Assembly: GCA_036824045.1 (NCBI GenBank)
Contig: DAITAZ010000014.1
Coordinates: 1-64,000, forward strand
From: DAITAZ01 sp036824045
GTDB lineage: Bacteria > Pseudomonadota > Gammaproteobacteria > Burkholderiales > Rhodocyclaceae
DNA: 64,000 nt
Reading direction: 5' to 3'
Positions 1 to 8,329 of this stretch are shown piece after piece. The position numbers and the translations under genes are program-made. The notes below the pieces were generated by a model. It saw only the letters and a program-made list of their open reading frames with translations. It had not been told where the DNA came from and did not search any database. Each line of letters opens with the position of its first letter. Positions within the stretch are counted from its first letter, which is position 1.

Positions 1-851
1 CGCGTCACCTTGAAGCCGCACTCCTCCATGATGGCGAGCTTGGCATCGGCGGTATCCGCCCCACCCGAGATCAGCGCGCCGGCATGGCCCATGCGCTTTC
101 CGGGAGGCGCGGTGACACCCGCGATGAAGCCAACGATAGGCTTCTTCATGTTGTCCTTGCACCACAGAGCGGCTTCAGCCTCGTCAGGACCGCCGATCTC
201 GCCGATCATGATCACGGCGTCGGTGTCCGGATCGTCATTGAAAGCCTTCATCACATCAATGTGCTTCAGACCGTTGATCGGGTCGCCACCGATACCCACA
301 GCGGACGACTGGCCGAGACCGATTTCGGTCAGCTGCGCCACAGCTTCGTAGGTCAGCGTGCCCGAGCGGGATACCACACCGATGCGGCCCTTGCGGTGGA
401 TGTGACCAGGCATGATGCCGATCTTGACTTCTTCCGGGGTGATCAGGCCGGGGCAGTTCGGGCCCAGCAGCAAGGTCTTCTTGCCGCCGGCGGCTTCCTT
501 GGCCTTCATCTTGTTGCGCACCACCAGCATGTCACGGACCGGAATGCCTTCGGTAATGCAAATGGCCAAATCCAGATCCGCCTCACAGGCTTCCCAGATG
601 GCAGCCGCAGCACCCGCGGGCGGCACATAGATCACGGAAACAGTGGCACCGGTCTGTTGGGCTGCTTCCTTGACCGAGGCGTAGATGGGCACGTCGAAGA
701 TCTTTTCGCCGGCCTTCTTGGGATTCACACCCGCCACGAAGCAGTTCTTGCCGTTCGCGTACTCGATGCACTTCTCGGTATGGAACTGGCCGGTCTTGCC
801 GGTGATGCCCTGGGTGATGATCTTGGTGTCTTTGTTGATGAGGATGGACAT
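1..851 (-). CDS. sucD: Succinyl-CoA synthetase alpha subunit (partial, 3' end off the window)
   Basis: Alpha subunit of the TCA-cycle enzyme that converts succinyl-CoA, phosphate and nucleoside diphosphate to succinate, CoA and nucleoside triphosphate in the cytoplasm. 283 codons are visible from the ATG at 851; the last dozen or so residues lie beyond the left edge. The N-terminal CoA-binding Rossmann domain begins MSILINKDTKIITQG. The phosphohistidine motif MGHAGALISGG is present, with the active His near residue 256. It starts 9 nt after the sucC stop, so the two are co-transcribed as sucC-sucD. Confidence 0.97.
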   Translation of the reverse strand, partial: MSILINKDTKIITQGITGKTGQFHTEKCIEYANGKNCFVAGVNPKKAGEKIFDVPIYASVKEAAQQTGATVSVIYVPPAGAAAAIWEACEADLDLAICITEGIPVRDMLVVRNKMKAKEAAGGKKTLLLGPNCPGLITPEEVKIGIMPGHIHRKGRIGVVSRSGTLTYEAVAQLTEIGLGQSSAVGIGGDPINGLKHIDVMKAFNDDPDTDAVIMIGEIGGPDEAEAALWCKDNMKKPIVGFIAGVTAPPGKRMGHAGALISGGADTADAKLAIMEECGFKVT

Positions 852-860
852 GTCGACTCC

Positions 861-2021
861 TTACTGGACCGCGGCGACGATCTTGGTAGCTGCTTCCGCC
901 ATGGTGTCGGCGGAAATGATCGGCAGGCCGGATTCGGCCAGGATTTTCTTGCCGAGGTCTTCGTTGGTGCCCTTCATGCGCACCACCAGCGGCACGGACA
1001 GATGAACCTCACGGGCAGCGGCAACCACGCCGGTGGCGATGGTGTCGCAGCGCATGATGCCGCCGAAGATGTTGACCAGGATGCCCTTGACCTTGGGGTT
1101 CTTGAGCATGATCTTGAAGGCTTCGGTCACTTTCTCGGTGGTGGCACCGCCACCCACGTCAAGGAAGTTGGCCGGTTCGGCACCAAACAGTTTGATGGTG
1201 TCCATGGTGGCCATGGCCAGACCGGCGCCATTGACCAGACAGCCGATGTTGCCGTCCAAGGAAATGTAGGCCAGGTCGAACTTGGAAGCCTCGATCTCGT
1301 CGGCGTCTTCTTCGTCCAGGTCACGGTATTCCACGATCTCGGGATGGCGGAACAGGGCGTTGGAGTCGAAGTTGAACTTGGCGTCGAGCGCTTTGATGTT
1401 GCCGTTGCCTTCCAGGATCAGCGGATTGATTTCCGCCAGGGAGGCATCGGTTTCCATGTAACAGGTGTAGAGCTTCTTGAACGTGTCCATGGCCTGGGCC
1501 TGTGAGGCCTCCGGCACACCAATGCCCACCGCCAGTTCCTTGGCCTGCTCGTCGGTCAGGCCAGCCAGCGGATCAACGAACACCTTGATGATCTTCTCGG
1601 GGGTGTTGTGGGCAACTTCCTCGATGTCCATCCCACCTTCGGAGGAAGCCATCAACGCCACTTTCTGGGTGGCGCGATCGGTCAGGGCGGCGACGTAGTA
1701 TTCCTTCTTGATGTCAGCGCCTTCTTCGATCAGCAGGCGACGAACCTTCTGGCCTTCGGGGCCCGTCTGGTGGGTCACCAACTGCATGCCCAGGATCTGG
1801 CTCGCCACAGTCTTGACATCGTCCAGAGAGCGGGCCAGCTTCACCCCACCACCCTTGCCACGGCCGCCGGCGTGGATCTGCGCCTTGACGACCCAGACGT
1901 TGCCTCCCAGTTGCTGCGCTGCTTGCACCGCCTCGTCGACGGAGAAGCAGGGAATGCCGCGCGGCGTCACCACGCCAAACTTGCGCAGAACTTCCTTCGC
2001 CTGATACTCGTGAATTTTCAT
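861..2021 (-). CDS. sucC: Succinyl-CoA synthetase beta subunit (ADP-forming)
   Basis: Beta subunit of succinyl-CoA synthetase; it carries the ATP-grasp nucleotide site and pairs with SucD. The 386 residues match the usual family length. The N-terminus MKIHEYQAKEVLRKFGV is typical, the ATP-grasp region contains KAQIHAGGRGKGGGVK near residues 46-61, and the C-terminal half has the flavodoxin-like GNIGCLVNGAGLAMATMD and NIFGGIMRCD motifs that contact the alpha subunit. The ATG at 2021 follows a GGAAG-type ribosome site. It lies 71 nt downstream of the DUF2889 gene on the same strand, so read-through from there is possible. Confidence 0.98.
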   Translation of the reverse strand: MKIHEYQAKEVLRKFGVVTPRGIPCFSVDEAVQAAQQLGGNVWVVKAQIHAGGRGKGGGVKLARSLDDVKTVASQILGMQLVTHQTGPEGQKVRRLLIEEGADIKKEYYVAALTDRATQKVALMASSEGGMDIEEVAHNTPEKIIKVFVDPLAGLTDEQAKELAVGIGVPEASQAQAMDTFKKLYTCYMETDASLAEINPLILEGNGNIKALDAKFNFDSNALFRHPEIVEYRDLDEEDADEIEASKFDLAYISLDGNIGCLVNGAGLAMATMDTIKLFGAEPANFLDVGGGATTEKVTEAFKIMLKNPKVKGILVNIFGGIMRCDTIATGVVAAAREVHLSVPLVVRMKGTNEDLGKKILAESGLPIISADTMAEAATKIVAAVQ

Positions 2022-2092
2022 GCGTCTTCCTTGCTATGTATGCACAGGTTGATGGTTGGGCGCCGGTTGGTTCCGGTCTTGGTAGATATTGA

Positions 2093-2653
2093 TCAAATTT
2101 CCGTGTCCGCCCCCGCGTACCAGCGGGGATAGTAAAGCCGCACCGTCTCCGACGAGGTCTCCAGAGCGTGGCAGCGGTCGAGCTGAAAGGGTTTGGCCCC
2201 CGGGGACAAACCCTCAACCTCATTCACTTCCGACGCCATGGTCTGAATGGCCGCCGTAGGCAGGGCCAGCAGCAACTCGGTGATGTGGGCGCACCCCCGA
2301 ATTTCGCCGAAGCGCTCCAGCACCGCCGCGCGAAAGCCGCGAACCAAATTGAGGCCCAGCAACTCGCTGTAGGCCGGCGCAATCGTATCGCACCCGCCCG
2401 GATAGGGAGTGCGCTCGGAAACGACGAGGGCCTCTATGATATTGAATGCGCGGTCTATCGTCACGCGAGCCAGCATGTCATGAACCGGATCGCCGCTGCG
2501 CCGCACGCCCGACGCCAGCGGATAATCATGATCTTTGGTGTCGATCAGCCGTGCCTCGATGTCCCACAGCCCGTCCGTACGCTTCCACCCTTCCAGCGTG
2601 ATAGCACGCAGATGGATCCGTTGGCGGGGAACGAGGGATTCCGGCAGAGGCAT
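2093..2653 (-). CDS. DUF2889 domain protein
   Basis: Protein of 186 residues matching the DUF2889 family, whose function is not established. Its start, MPLPESLVPRQRIHLRAI, followed by GLWDIEARLIDTKDHDY, matches how family members usually begin. The frame stays open to a GTG at 2719, which would add 22 residues. I prefer the ATG at 2653 because the extension does not look like the family and a TATAAT lies at 2734-2739 on this strand, very close to the GTG. Neither start has a clear ribosome site. It lies just upstream of sucCD, but no functional link is visible. DUF2889 genes are often seen near aromatic or acyl-CoA degradation genes; that is family context, not evidence here. Confidence 0.8.
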   Translation of the reverse strand: MPLPESLVPRQRIHLRAITLEGWKRTDGLWDIEARLIDTKDHDYPLASGVRRSGDPVHDMLARVTIDRAFNIIEALVVSERTPYPGGCDTIAPAYSELLGLNLVRGFRAAVLERFGEIRGCAHITELLLALPTAAIQTMASEVNEVEGLSPGAKPFQLDRCHALETSSETVRLYYPRWYAGADTEI

Positions 2654-2932
2654 TGAGAAACCGATATTGGGGAGCACGCACCGGACCGGCGTTGTTATGG
2701 ATTGCTGGGTGCCGGCCACGCAAATAATACATAATTATAGCCCGACACAGAAGTTTCGTGCACTGCGGGAGAAGGCTCTTCGCGCGACACATCCGCCTCT
2801 GTTTTTCGGCCTCCCAAAGCCGGAACACCCCCACTCAAACCGCCAGATTGCCCATTTTTTCCGCCTTGACAGGGTTCAAGCCGGCTAGAATCGCGGCAGG
2901 TAACACTCTTTCTTGCAGGCTGCGCGGCCGCC

Positions 2933-5026
2933 ATGACTCGACGCTTCAATCTGAATTTGCTCTCCCCCTCCCGAGGTTCCGACGACAACAGCGCTTTCGA
3001 CGAGGGCCTGGCACGCCAGCGGATCCGCGAACTTGAACGGCAGTTGGAGGAGCAAAAGCTGGGTAGCGCCCACGTCCGGCAACGCGAGGCGCGATTCAGG
3101 GCATTTCTCGAACAGTCCCCGGACGCAATTTGCGTCGTCGTCAACAACCGCATCACTTACGCAAACCCTGCGTTCTTTTCCCTGCTCGACATTTCCGAAG
3201 AGGGTCAGATCATCGGGCGCGCGCCCAGCGACTTCCTTCCTGGCTACCTGGACACCGCACTGCCCTCCACCGGCAACAGCGCAACGCCCCCGCCATCCCG
3301 TACCGAACACGAACTCATCAAGCCCGATGGTTCGCGGCTCGAGGTGGAAGTCACCGGCATCACCCTGGCCGACGAATCCCTAAGCGCCACTCAACTAATT
3401 GTCCGGGACCTGAGTCAGGCCAAACACAGCGACCGGCAGATTCGGCGGCTGACGACGGAGCTGGAATCATTGGTTGCCGAGCGCACCCGCGAATTGGAAA
3501 AGACGAACTGCAAGCTGATCGAATCGACCCAGCGTCAACAAGTGCTGATCGACGCGCTGCCGGACCGGATCTACCGCGTTACCCGAGGGGGCCTGTTTCG
3601 GGATAGCACATCACCACGGACCCAAACCGTCTTGCTCCCGACCCAGGTACCCAAGTCGGCGCGAGAAACCAGCTTCCCCGAGAGCATTACCGCTTTGTTC
3701 GAACAAGCGCTGGATGCTGCCGTTGCTTCGGGAGAAAACCAGAGCTTCGAGTTTTCCCTGGCGGCACCCGAGCGTCCGCAGTTGTTCGAAGCCCGGGTCG
3801 TCCCCTGTGGCATCAGCGAGGCCATCGCGGTCGTTCGGGATGTGACGGACGCCCGCCAGGCCGAGCGGGAAAGAGAGATGTTCTCGGCACTGGTGCGCAA
3901 CAGCAGCGATTTCATTGCCATTGCCGACCTGCACCAGCGACTGATCTACCTGAACGAGGCCGGACGCCGACTGGTTGGCCTGGGGCCGGATGAAGACATC
4001 ACGCAGTATTCGGTGTGCGATTTCTGTACCGGCACCTGCCATCCAAAGTTTTGCGCCGAGATTCAGAGTTGCCTGGTGGAAGGTTCGTGGCACGGAGAGA
4101 GCACACTGGAGAACCTGCGTACCGGGGAAAAGCGACCGTTCCTGACCACGGCCTTCGTGCTGTGCGACCCGAACGGGGCAGAACAACTCGCGATTGCCAC
4201 GGTTCGGCGAGACATCACCGAGTTGAAGCAGGCGGAAGAGGACGTGCGGCTGCTCAACGAGGAACTGGAGCAGCGGGTGCGTATCCGCACCACCGAACTG
4301 GAAGCTTCAAACCGGGAACTGGAAAGCTTCAGCTATTCCGTGTCCCACGACTTGCGAGCCCCCCTGCGCGGCATCAACGGGTTCTCCCGCCTGTTACTCA
4401 CCGACTACGCAGACCGGCTGGATGACACCGGCCGCAACTACCTGCACCGCATCCGGGCCGCTACCGAGCGGATGGGCAACCTCATCGACGACCTGATCAA
4501 TCTGGCTCAGGTTACGCGCCGCCATCTGCATGTGACCCGCGTCAACCTGAGCCAGCTCGCCCAGCAAATTGTCGACACCTTGAAGGCTGCAGAGCCTGGG
4601 CGCGAAGTGCAGGTCGTCATTACGCCCGATGTGGTTGCCGACGGCGATGCCAGCCTGCTGGAAATCGTGTTGCAGAACCTGCTGGCCAACGCCTGGAAGT
4701 TCACCAGCAACACTCCGTCTGCCCGCATCGAGTTCGGAACTACATCCGAGCACGGATGGCTCACGTTCTATGTCCGAGACAATGGCGCCGGCTTCGACAT
4801 GAGCTACGTGGAAAAATTGTTCAAACCGTTCCAGCGGCTACACGGGGTCAATGAATATCCGGGTACCGGCATCGGCCTTGCGACCGTTCAACGCGTGGTC
4901 ACACGGCACGGAGGGCGTGCTTGGGCGGAAGGTCAAGTGGGCTGCGGCGCGACGTTCTACTTCACCCTTGGCACCCGCAACCAGATCCTGCAACTGATCT
5001 CGTCTGCATTCAGCCCCGGTCAATAG
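2933..5026 (+). CDS. Cytoplasmic PAS-domain sensor histidine kinase
   Basis: Sensor kinase of 697 residues with no membrane segment or signal peptide, so probably a soluble cytoplasmic sensor. Order: short coiled coil (about 20-50), PAS (50-165), coiled coil (165-200), a weaker PAS-like region (200-310), a second clear PAS (315-430), coiled coil (430-465), HisKA with SVSHDLRAPLRGING (His472), then HATPase with NLLANAWKF (N box), DNGAGFDM (G1) and GTGIGLATVQR (G2). The kinase core resembles that of bacteriophytochromes. The third PAS-like region contains a cysteine cluster, CDFCTGTCHPKFC. No response regulator is adjacent; ntrC is convergent and has its own kinase. A possible promoter with TTGACA at 2866 and TAGAAT at 2886 has an unusually short 14-bp spacer. 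Confidence 0.93.
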   Translation: MTRRFNLNLLSPSRGSDDNSAFDEGLARQRIRELERQLEEQKLGSAHVRQREARFRAFLEQSPDAICVVVNNRITYANPAFFSLLDISEEGQIIGRAPSDFLPGYLDTALPSTGNSATPPPSRTEHELIKPDGSRLEVEVTGITLADESLSATQLIVRDLSQAKHSDRQIRRLTTELESLVAERTRELEKTNCKLIESTQRQQVLIDALPDRIYRVTRGGLFRDSTSPRTQTVLLPTQVPKSARETSFPESITALFEQALDAAVASGENQSFEFSLAAPERPQLFEARVVPCGISEAIAVVRDVTDARQAEREREMFSALVRNSSDFIAIADLHQRLIYLNEAGRRLVGLGPDEDITQYSVCDFCTGTCHPKFCAEIQSCLVEGSWHGESTLENLRTGEKRPFLTTAFVLCDPNGAEQLAIATVRRDITELKQAEEDVRLLNEELEQRVRIRTTELEASNRELESFSYSVSHDLRAPLRGINGFSRLLLTDYADRLDDTGRNYLHRIRAATERMGNLIDDLINLAQVTRRHLHVTRVNLSQLAQQIVDTLKAAEPGREVQVVITPDVVADGDASLLEIVLQNLLANAWKFTSNTPSARIEFGTTSEHGWLTFYVRDNGAGFDMSYVEKLFKPFQRLHGVNEYPGTGIGLATVQRVVTRHGGRAWAEGQVGCGATFYFTLGTRNQILQLISSAFSPGQ

Positions 5027-5066
5027 CCCCCATCACAGGCGCCCCGACATCGAGCCGGGGCCACCT

Positions 5067-6488
5067 TCAGCTCTCTGCCTCGCTCTCGGTCGCAGCGCGG
5101 CTATCCTCGATTTGAAGCTCCTGAATCTTGCGCGTAATGGTGTTGCGACCGATTCCCAGCAGTTGAGCGGCTTCGATCCGCCGCCCGCCCGTCATCGCCA
5201 GCGCCCGGCGAATCAAGGTTCGCTCGAAATCGCGAGTCAGCAGATCAAACACCTCGCCCTGGCGACGCAAGAGCAAGCGGTCGGCCTCGTCCGCCAGCGC
5301 CGTGATCCAGTCATCCGTGACACTGCGAACCGTTTGCTCGCGCAACTCGCCCGGCAAGTCCGCCACATCCACCGTCTGCCCAGGCGCCATCACCGTCAGC
5401 CAATGACACAGGTTCTCCAGCTGTCGGACGTTGCCCGGAAAATCCAGCCCCTGCAAATAGCGCAGGGCATTCTCCGACAGCCGCTTGGGCTCCACCGCCA
5501 ACTCCCGGGCGCTTTTTTGCAGGAAATGGCGAGTGAGCAACGGGATGTCCTCCCGCCTCTCGCGCATGGGCGGCAACCGCAGGCGGATGACATTGAGGCG
5601 GTGAAACAAGTCCTCTCTGAACAATCCCTGCTTGACCCGGTCTTCAAGATTCTGGTGGGTCGCGGCAATCACCCGGACGTTGGCGCGAATAGGCTGCTGC
5701 CCCCCAACGCGGTAGAAATGCCCATCTGATAGCACGCGCAGCAACCGGGTTTGCAGCTCCGCCGGCATGTCGCCGATTTCGTCCAGGAACAGCGTCCCGC
5801 CCTCTGCTTGCTCAAAGCGCCCCCGCCTTTGCCCAGCCGCCCCGGTAAACGCGCCGCGCTCGTGGCCAAACAACTCGCTCTCCAACAGGTCGCGGGGGAT
5901 GGCAGCCGTATTGATGGCGATAAATGGGGCCTCCCGCCGCGGGCTGTGCCGGTGCAGCGCACGCGCCACGAGTTCCTTCCCCGTGCCCGATTCGCCATTG
6001 ATCAACACCGTGGCATGGCTCGCCGACAGACGACCAATGGCGCGAAAAACCTCCTGCATGGATGGCGCTTGCCCCAAGATCTCGGGAGCCATCTGGGCCA
6101 CTTCTGCCGCCCCGTCCTGATGCACGCCTTCCGACATGGCACGCCGGACCAGCGCAACGGCCTGGTCGATATCGAATGGCTTGGGCAGGTATTCAAACGC
6201 CCCGCCCTGAAAGGCGGCCACCGCGCTATCCAGGTCGGAATAGGCAGTCATGATGATCACCGGCAAACCGGGCAAGCGCTGCTTGACCTTCTGCAGGAGC
6301 TGCAGTCCGGTTTCGCCCGGCATGCGGATATCGGAGACCAGCACTTGAGGCACGGCACCCGATTCAAGCGCCTCCACCACGTCGGCAGCAGCACTGAAAC
6401 TGCGACAGGCAATGCTTTCCCGCGCCAGGGCCTTTTCGAAGACCCAGCGGATGGAACGATCGTCATCAACAATCCAGACTGGATTCAT
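5067..6488 (-). CDS. ntrC: Nitrogen regulation response regulator NtrC (sigma-54 activator)
   Basis: Transcriptional activator of nitrogen-limitation genes; NtrB-phosphorylated NtrC binds enhancers and drives sigma-54 RNA polymerase by ATP hydrolysis. 473 residues. Receiver domain at 1-120 with acidic pocket DDD8-10 and phosphoacceptor Asp53 (SDIRMPGETG). The central AAA+ domain has Walker A GESGTGKE, the sigma-54 contact loop GAFTGA and Walker B LFLDEIGDMP. A C-terminal Fis-type helix-turn-helix includes RRIEAAQLLGIGRNTITRKI. It starts 12 nt after ntrB, so the two form one transcript. Likely NtrC sites sit upstream of glnA at 10030-10111. Confidence 0.97.
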   Translation of the reverse strand: MNPVWIVDDDRSIRWVFEKALARESIACRSFSAAADVVEALESGAVPQVLVSDIRMPGETGLQLLQKVKQRLPGLPVIIMTAYSDLDSAVAAFQGGAFEYLPKPFDIDQAVALVRRAMSEGVHQDGAAEVAQMAPEILGQAPSMQEVFRAIGRLSASHATVLINGESGTGKELVARALHRHSPRREAPFIAINTAAIPRDLLESELFGHERGAFTGAAGQRRGRFEQAEGGTLFLDEIGDMPAELQTRLLRVLSDGHFYRVGGQQPIRANVRVIAATHQNLEDRVKQGLFREDLFHRLNVIRLRLPPMRERREDIPLLTRHFLQKSARELAVEPKRLSENALRYLQGLDFPGNVRQLENLCHWLTVMAPGQTVDVADLPGELREQTVRSVTDDWITALADEADRLLLRRQGEVFDLLTRDFERTLIRRALAMTGGRRIEAAQLLGIGRNTITRKIQELQIEDSRAATESEAES

Positions 6489-6500
6489 GAAAGATGGTCC

Positions 6501-7574
6501 TTATCGGTCCTGGCCGCCTGAGAGCGGAATCAGGATGGTGAAACACGTCTTTCCGGGGCGGCTATCCACATCGATCATGCCCTGATGCAGTTCCACCACG
6601 CTTTGTGCAATGGATAATCCAAGACCACTCCCCCCCTCGCGGCCCGACACCAGAGGGTAGAAAATGCGGTCGCGAATGTCTTCGGGGATACCCGGGCCGT
6701 TATCGATGACTTGCAATTCCAGCGCCAAGCGGTAGCGCCTTTTGGCCAGCGTCACCTGACGGGCAGCCCGCGTGCGCAGGATGATCTCTCCATCACCGCT
6801 CATGGACTGGGCGGCGTTGCGGGCAATGTTCAGTACCGCCTGGATAAGTTGCTCCCGGTCGCCGGTGAGGTCCGGGAGACTGGTGTCGTAGTCCCGGAGC
6901 ACCCGCACGCGCGGAAATTCCGCATGGATGAGCTTGCGCACCCGCTCCAGGATCTCATGGATGTTGACCGGGCCCGGCTGCATCAGGCGATGGGAATTGA
7001 GCAAACGATTCATCAGCTCCTGCAGGCGATCCGCCTCGCTGATGATGACCTGGGTGTATTCCTTGAGGTGAGGATTGGCCAACTCCCGCTCCAGGAGCTG
7101 GGCGGACCCTCGGATACCACCGAGTGGATTCTTGATCTCGTGGGCAAGATTGCGGATCAGTTCCCGGTTCGCCTGCTGCTGCTCCAGCAGCCGCTCTTCG
7201 CGAGCCACCCGAAGCCGGGCATCGATGGGCCGAAACTCCAGCAGGAGCCGAACACCGTGTTCCTCGACGGGTGTCACCGTGCAGTCCACCCGCAGCGCAT
7301 CCCCTTCGATCCGATTGATCAGCAGATTGTGGCCGGTGTATCCCCAGTTGTTGCGCAGAGCATTATCCAGCGCTGCCCCGAGGCCGGCGGGCTCTCCCAG
7401 GAGCGCCTCCAGCGGCATTCCGACCAAGCCCCGGCTACTGATGGCAAAAAGGTTCTCCGCCGCGGGGTTGAGGTAGCGGATCAGGAGCTTCGCATCCAGA
7501 AGGATGACGGCCGAGGAGAGCAGATCCAGTCCGGAAAAGTCACTCGGTGTTTGGGCGGAGGCGACGGGCATCAT
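6501..7574 (-). CDS. ntrB: Nitrogen regulation sensor kinase NtrB
   Basis: Cytoplasmic kinase/phosphatase of the NtrB-NtrC pair; in the family it is controlled by PII protein according to nitrogen status. 357 residues: N-terminal PAS domain (15-120) with AVILLDAKLLIRYLNPAAE, then HisKA with NLAHEIKNPLGGIRGSAQLL (His145) and a HATPase with NIARNAAQSM, DNGPGIPE and GGSGLGLSIAQ. Two ATGs are adjacent; AGGAGG lies 2 nt before the first (7574) and 5 nt before the second (7571), so translation may start at 7571. It is followed directly by ntrC. Confidence 0.97.
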   Translation of the reverse strand: MMPVASAQTPSDFSGLDLLSSAVILLDAKLLIRYLNPAAENLFAISSRGLVGMPLEALLGEPAGLGAALDNALRNNWGYTGHNLLINRIEGDALRVDCTVTPVEEHGVRLLLEFRPIDARLRVAREERLLEQQQANRELIRNLAHEIKNPLGGIRGSAQLLERELANPHLKEYTQVIISEADRLQELMNRLLNSHRLMQPGPVNIHEILERVRKLIHAEFPRVRVLRDYDTSLPDLTGDREQLIQAVLNIARNAAQSMSGDGEIILRTRAARQVTLAKRRYRLALELQVIDNGPGIPEDIRDRIFYPLVSGREGGSGLGLSIAQSVVELHQGMIDVDSRPGKTCFTILIPLSGGQDR

Positions 7575-7719
7575 GCCCTCCTAAAAAGCATGAAGCATGC
7601 CAAATGGCGACGTACCGGATTTTCTGCCGCCCGATCAAGGACTCCCGCAACAACCGCTACTGGGTGCGGCCCGAAGTCCAACCCTCCGCCACCCATCACG
7701 CACCATACTGGTGCAACCA

Positions 7720-8214
7720 CTATCTAACGTTCGCGAGTTCCTTGCGAATGGCCTGGATGTTCCGCTCATGGAGCGACACCTTGTCCCGGAATCCCTGGAC
7801 CCGGTCGAGGTATTTCTGGTAGTTGCGCTCATCCCCGTTGCGCACTTTTTCCTGCTCGGAGAGCTCCTGGCGCGCCTGATCAAGACTCTTCTCTTCCGCA
7901 GCCAGCTCCTGCTCCAGAATGCGGCGGCGATCGTTGTCGCGCCCCTTCTGTACATCTCCATCGACCCGGGGGAAGGCACCCGAAGCTGCAGGCGTTCCCG
8001 GTGCGGCACCGACCGAGGGCTTGCGCGCACCAAGACTGGGCATCGAGCTGACGGGCTGATCCTTCGACAGCAAACTGCACTTCTGGCCGCCAGCGGGACG
8101 GGCATTGGTGTAGGTAATGTTGCTGCCATCCACACACTTGTAGATATCGGCCCAGACTAACGGAGCAATCATCAGACAAGGGAGGGAAGCGAGCAGGGAA
8201 AAGACCGGTTTCAT
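7720..8214 (-). CDS. DUF4124 domain protein, exported
   Basis: Small exported protein of 164 residues with unknown function. A signal peptide (MKPVFSLLASLPCLMIAPLVWA) is followed by the DUF4124 signature with IYKCVDGSNITYTN and a second Cys in GGQKCSLL. The C-terminal half is charged and helical (EQELAAEEKSLDQARQEL), consistent with a coiled coil. I start at the ATG at 8214 rather than the GTG-type start five codons upstream because the signal peptide then begins normally. It lies between glnA and ntrBC on the same strand, 145 nt from ntrB, but is separated from glnA by a strong terminator, so it may be read with ntrBC or by itself. Confidence 0.85.
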   Translation of the reverse strand: MKPVFSLLASLPCLMIAPLVWADIYKCVDGSNITYTNARPAGGQKCSLLSKDQPVSSMPSLGARKPSVGAAPGTPAASGAFPRVDGDVQKGRDNDRRRILEQELAAEEKSLDQARQELSEQEKVRNGDERNYQKYLDRVQGFRDKVSLHERNIQAIRKELANVR

Positions 8215-8276
8215 GGCATGGGCAGTCATTCGGCTTGATGCGGGGGAGTCTAGGGATACACAGGCGATGCCGCAAA

Positions 8277-8306
8277 CAAAAAAAGGACGGGCATGGCCCG
8301 TCCTTT
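8277..8306 (-). terminator. Rho-independent terminator of glnA
   Basis: A perfect 11-bp inverted repeat (AAAGGACGGGC and its complement) has a 3-nt loop at 8282-8306. On the minus strand it runs into a T-rich tail. It begins 23 nt past the glnA stop and separates glnA from the DUF4124-ntrBC genes. Confidence 0.9.
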
Positions 8307-8329
8307 CGCACGCTAATTCCGGAACGGAA

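Noticed and set aside
84..1505. Plus-strand open frame of 473 codons
   Set aside because: Antisense to sucD and sucC; residue composition is that of a shadow frame.
2729..2745. TATAATTATGTATTAT-like AT-rich stretch near the DUF2889 gene
   Set aside because: One -10-like box is present on the minus strand but no fitting -35, so I did not list it as a promoter.
5027..5066. Weak GC-rich inverted repeat between the first kinase gene and ntrC
   Set aside because: Six base pairs only, large loop, no T tract; not convincing as a terminator.
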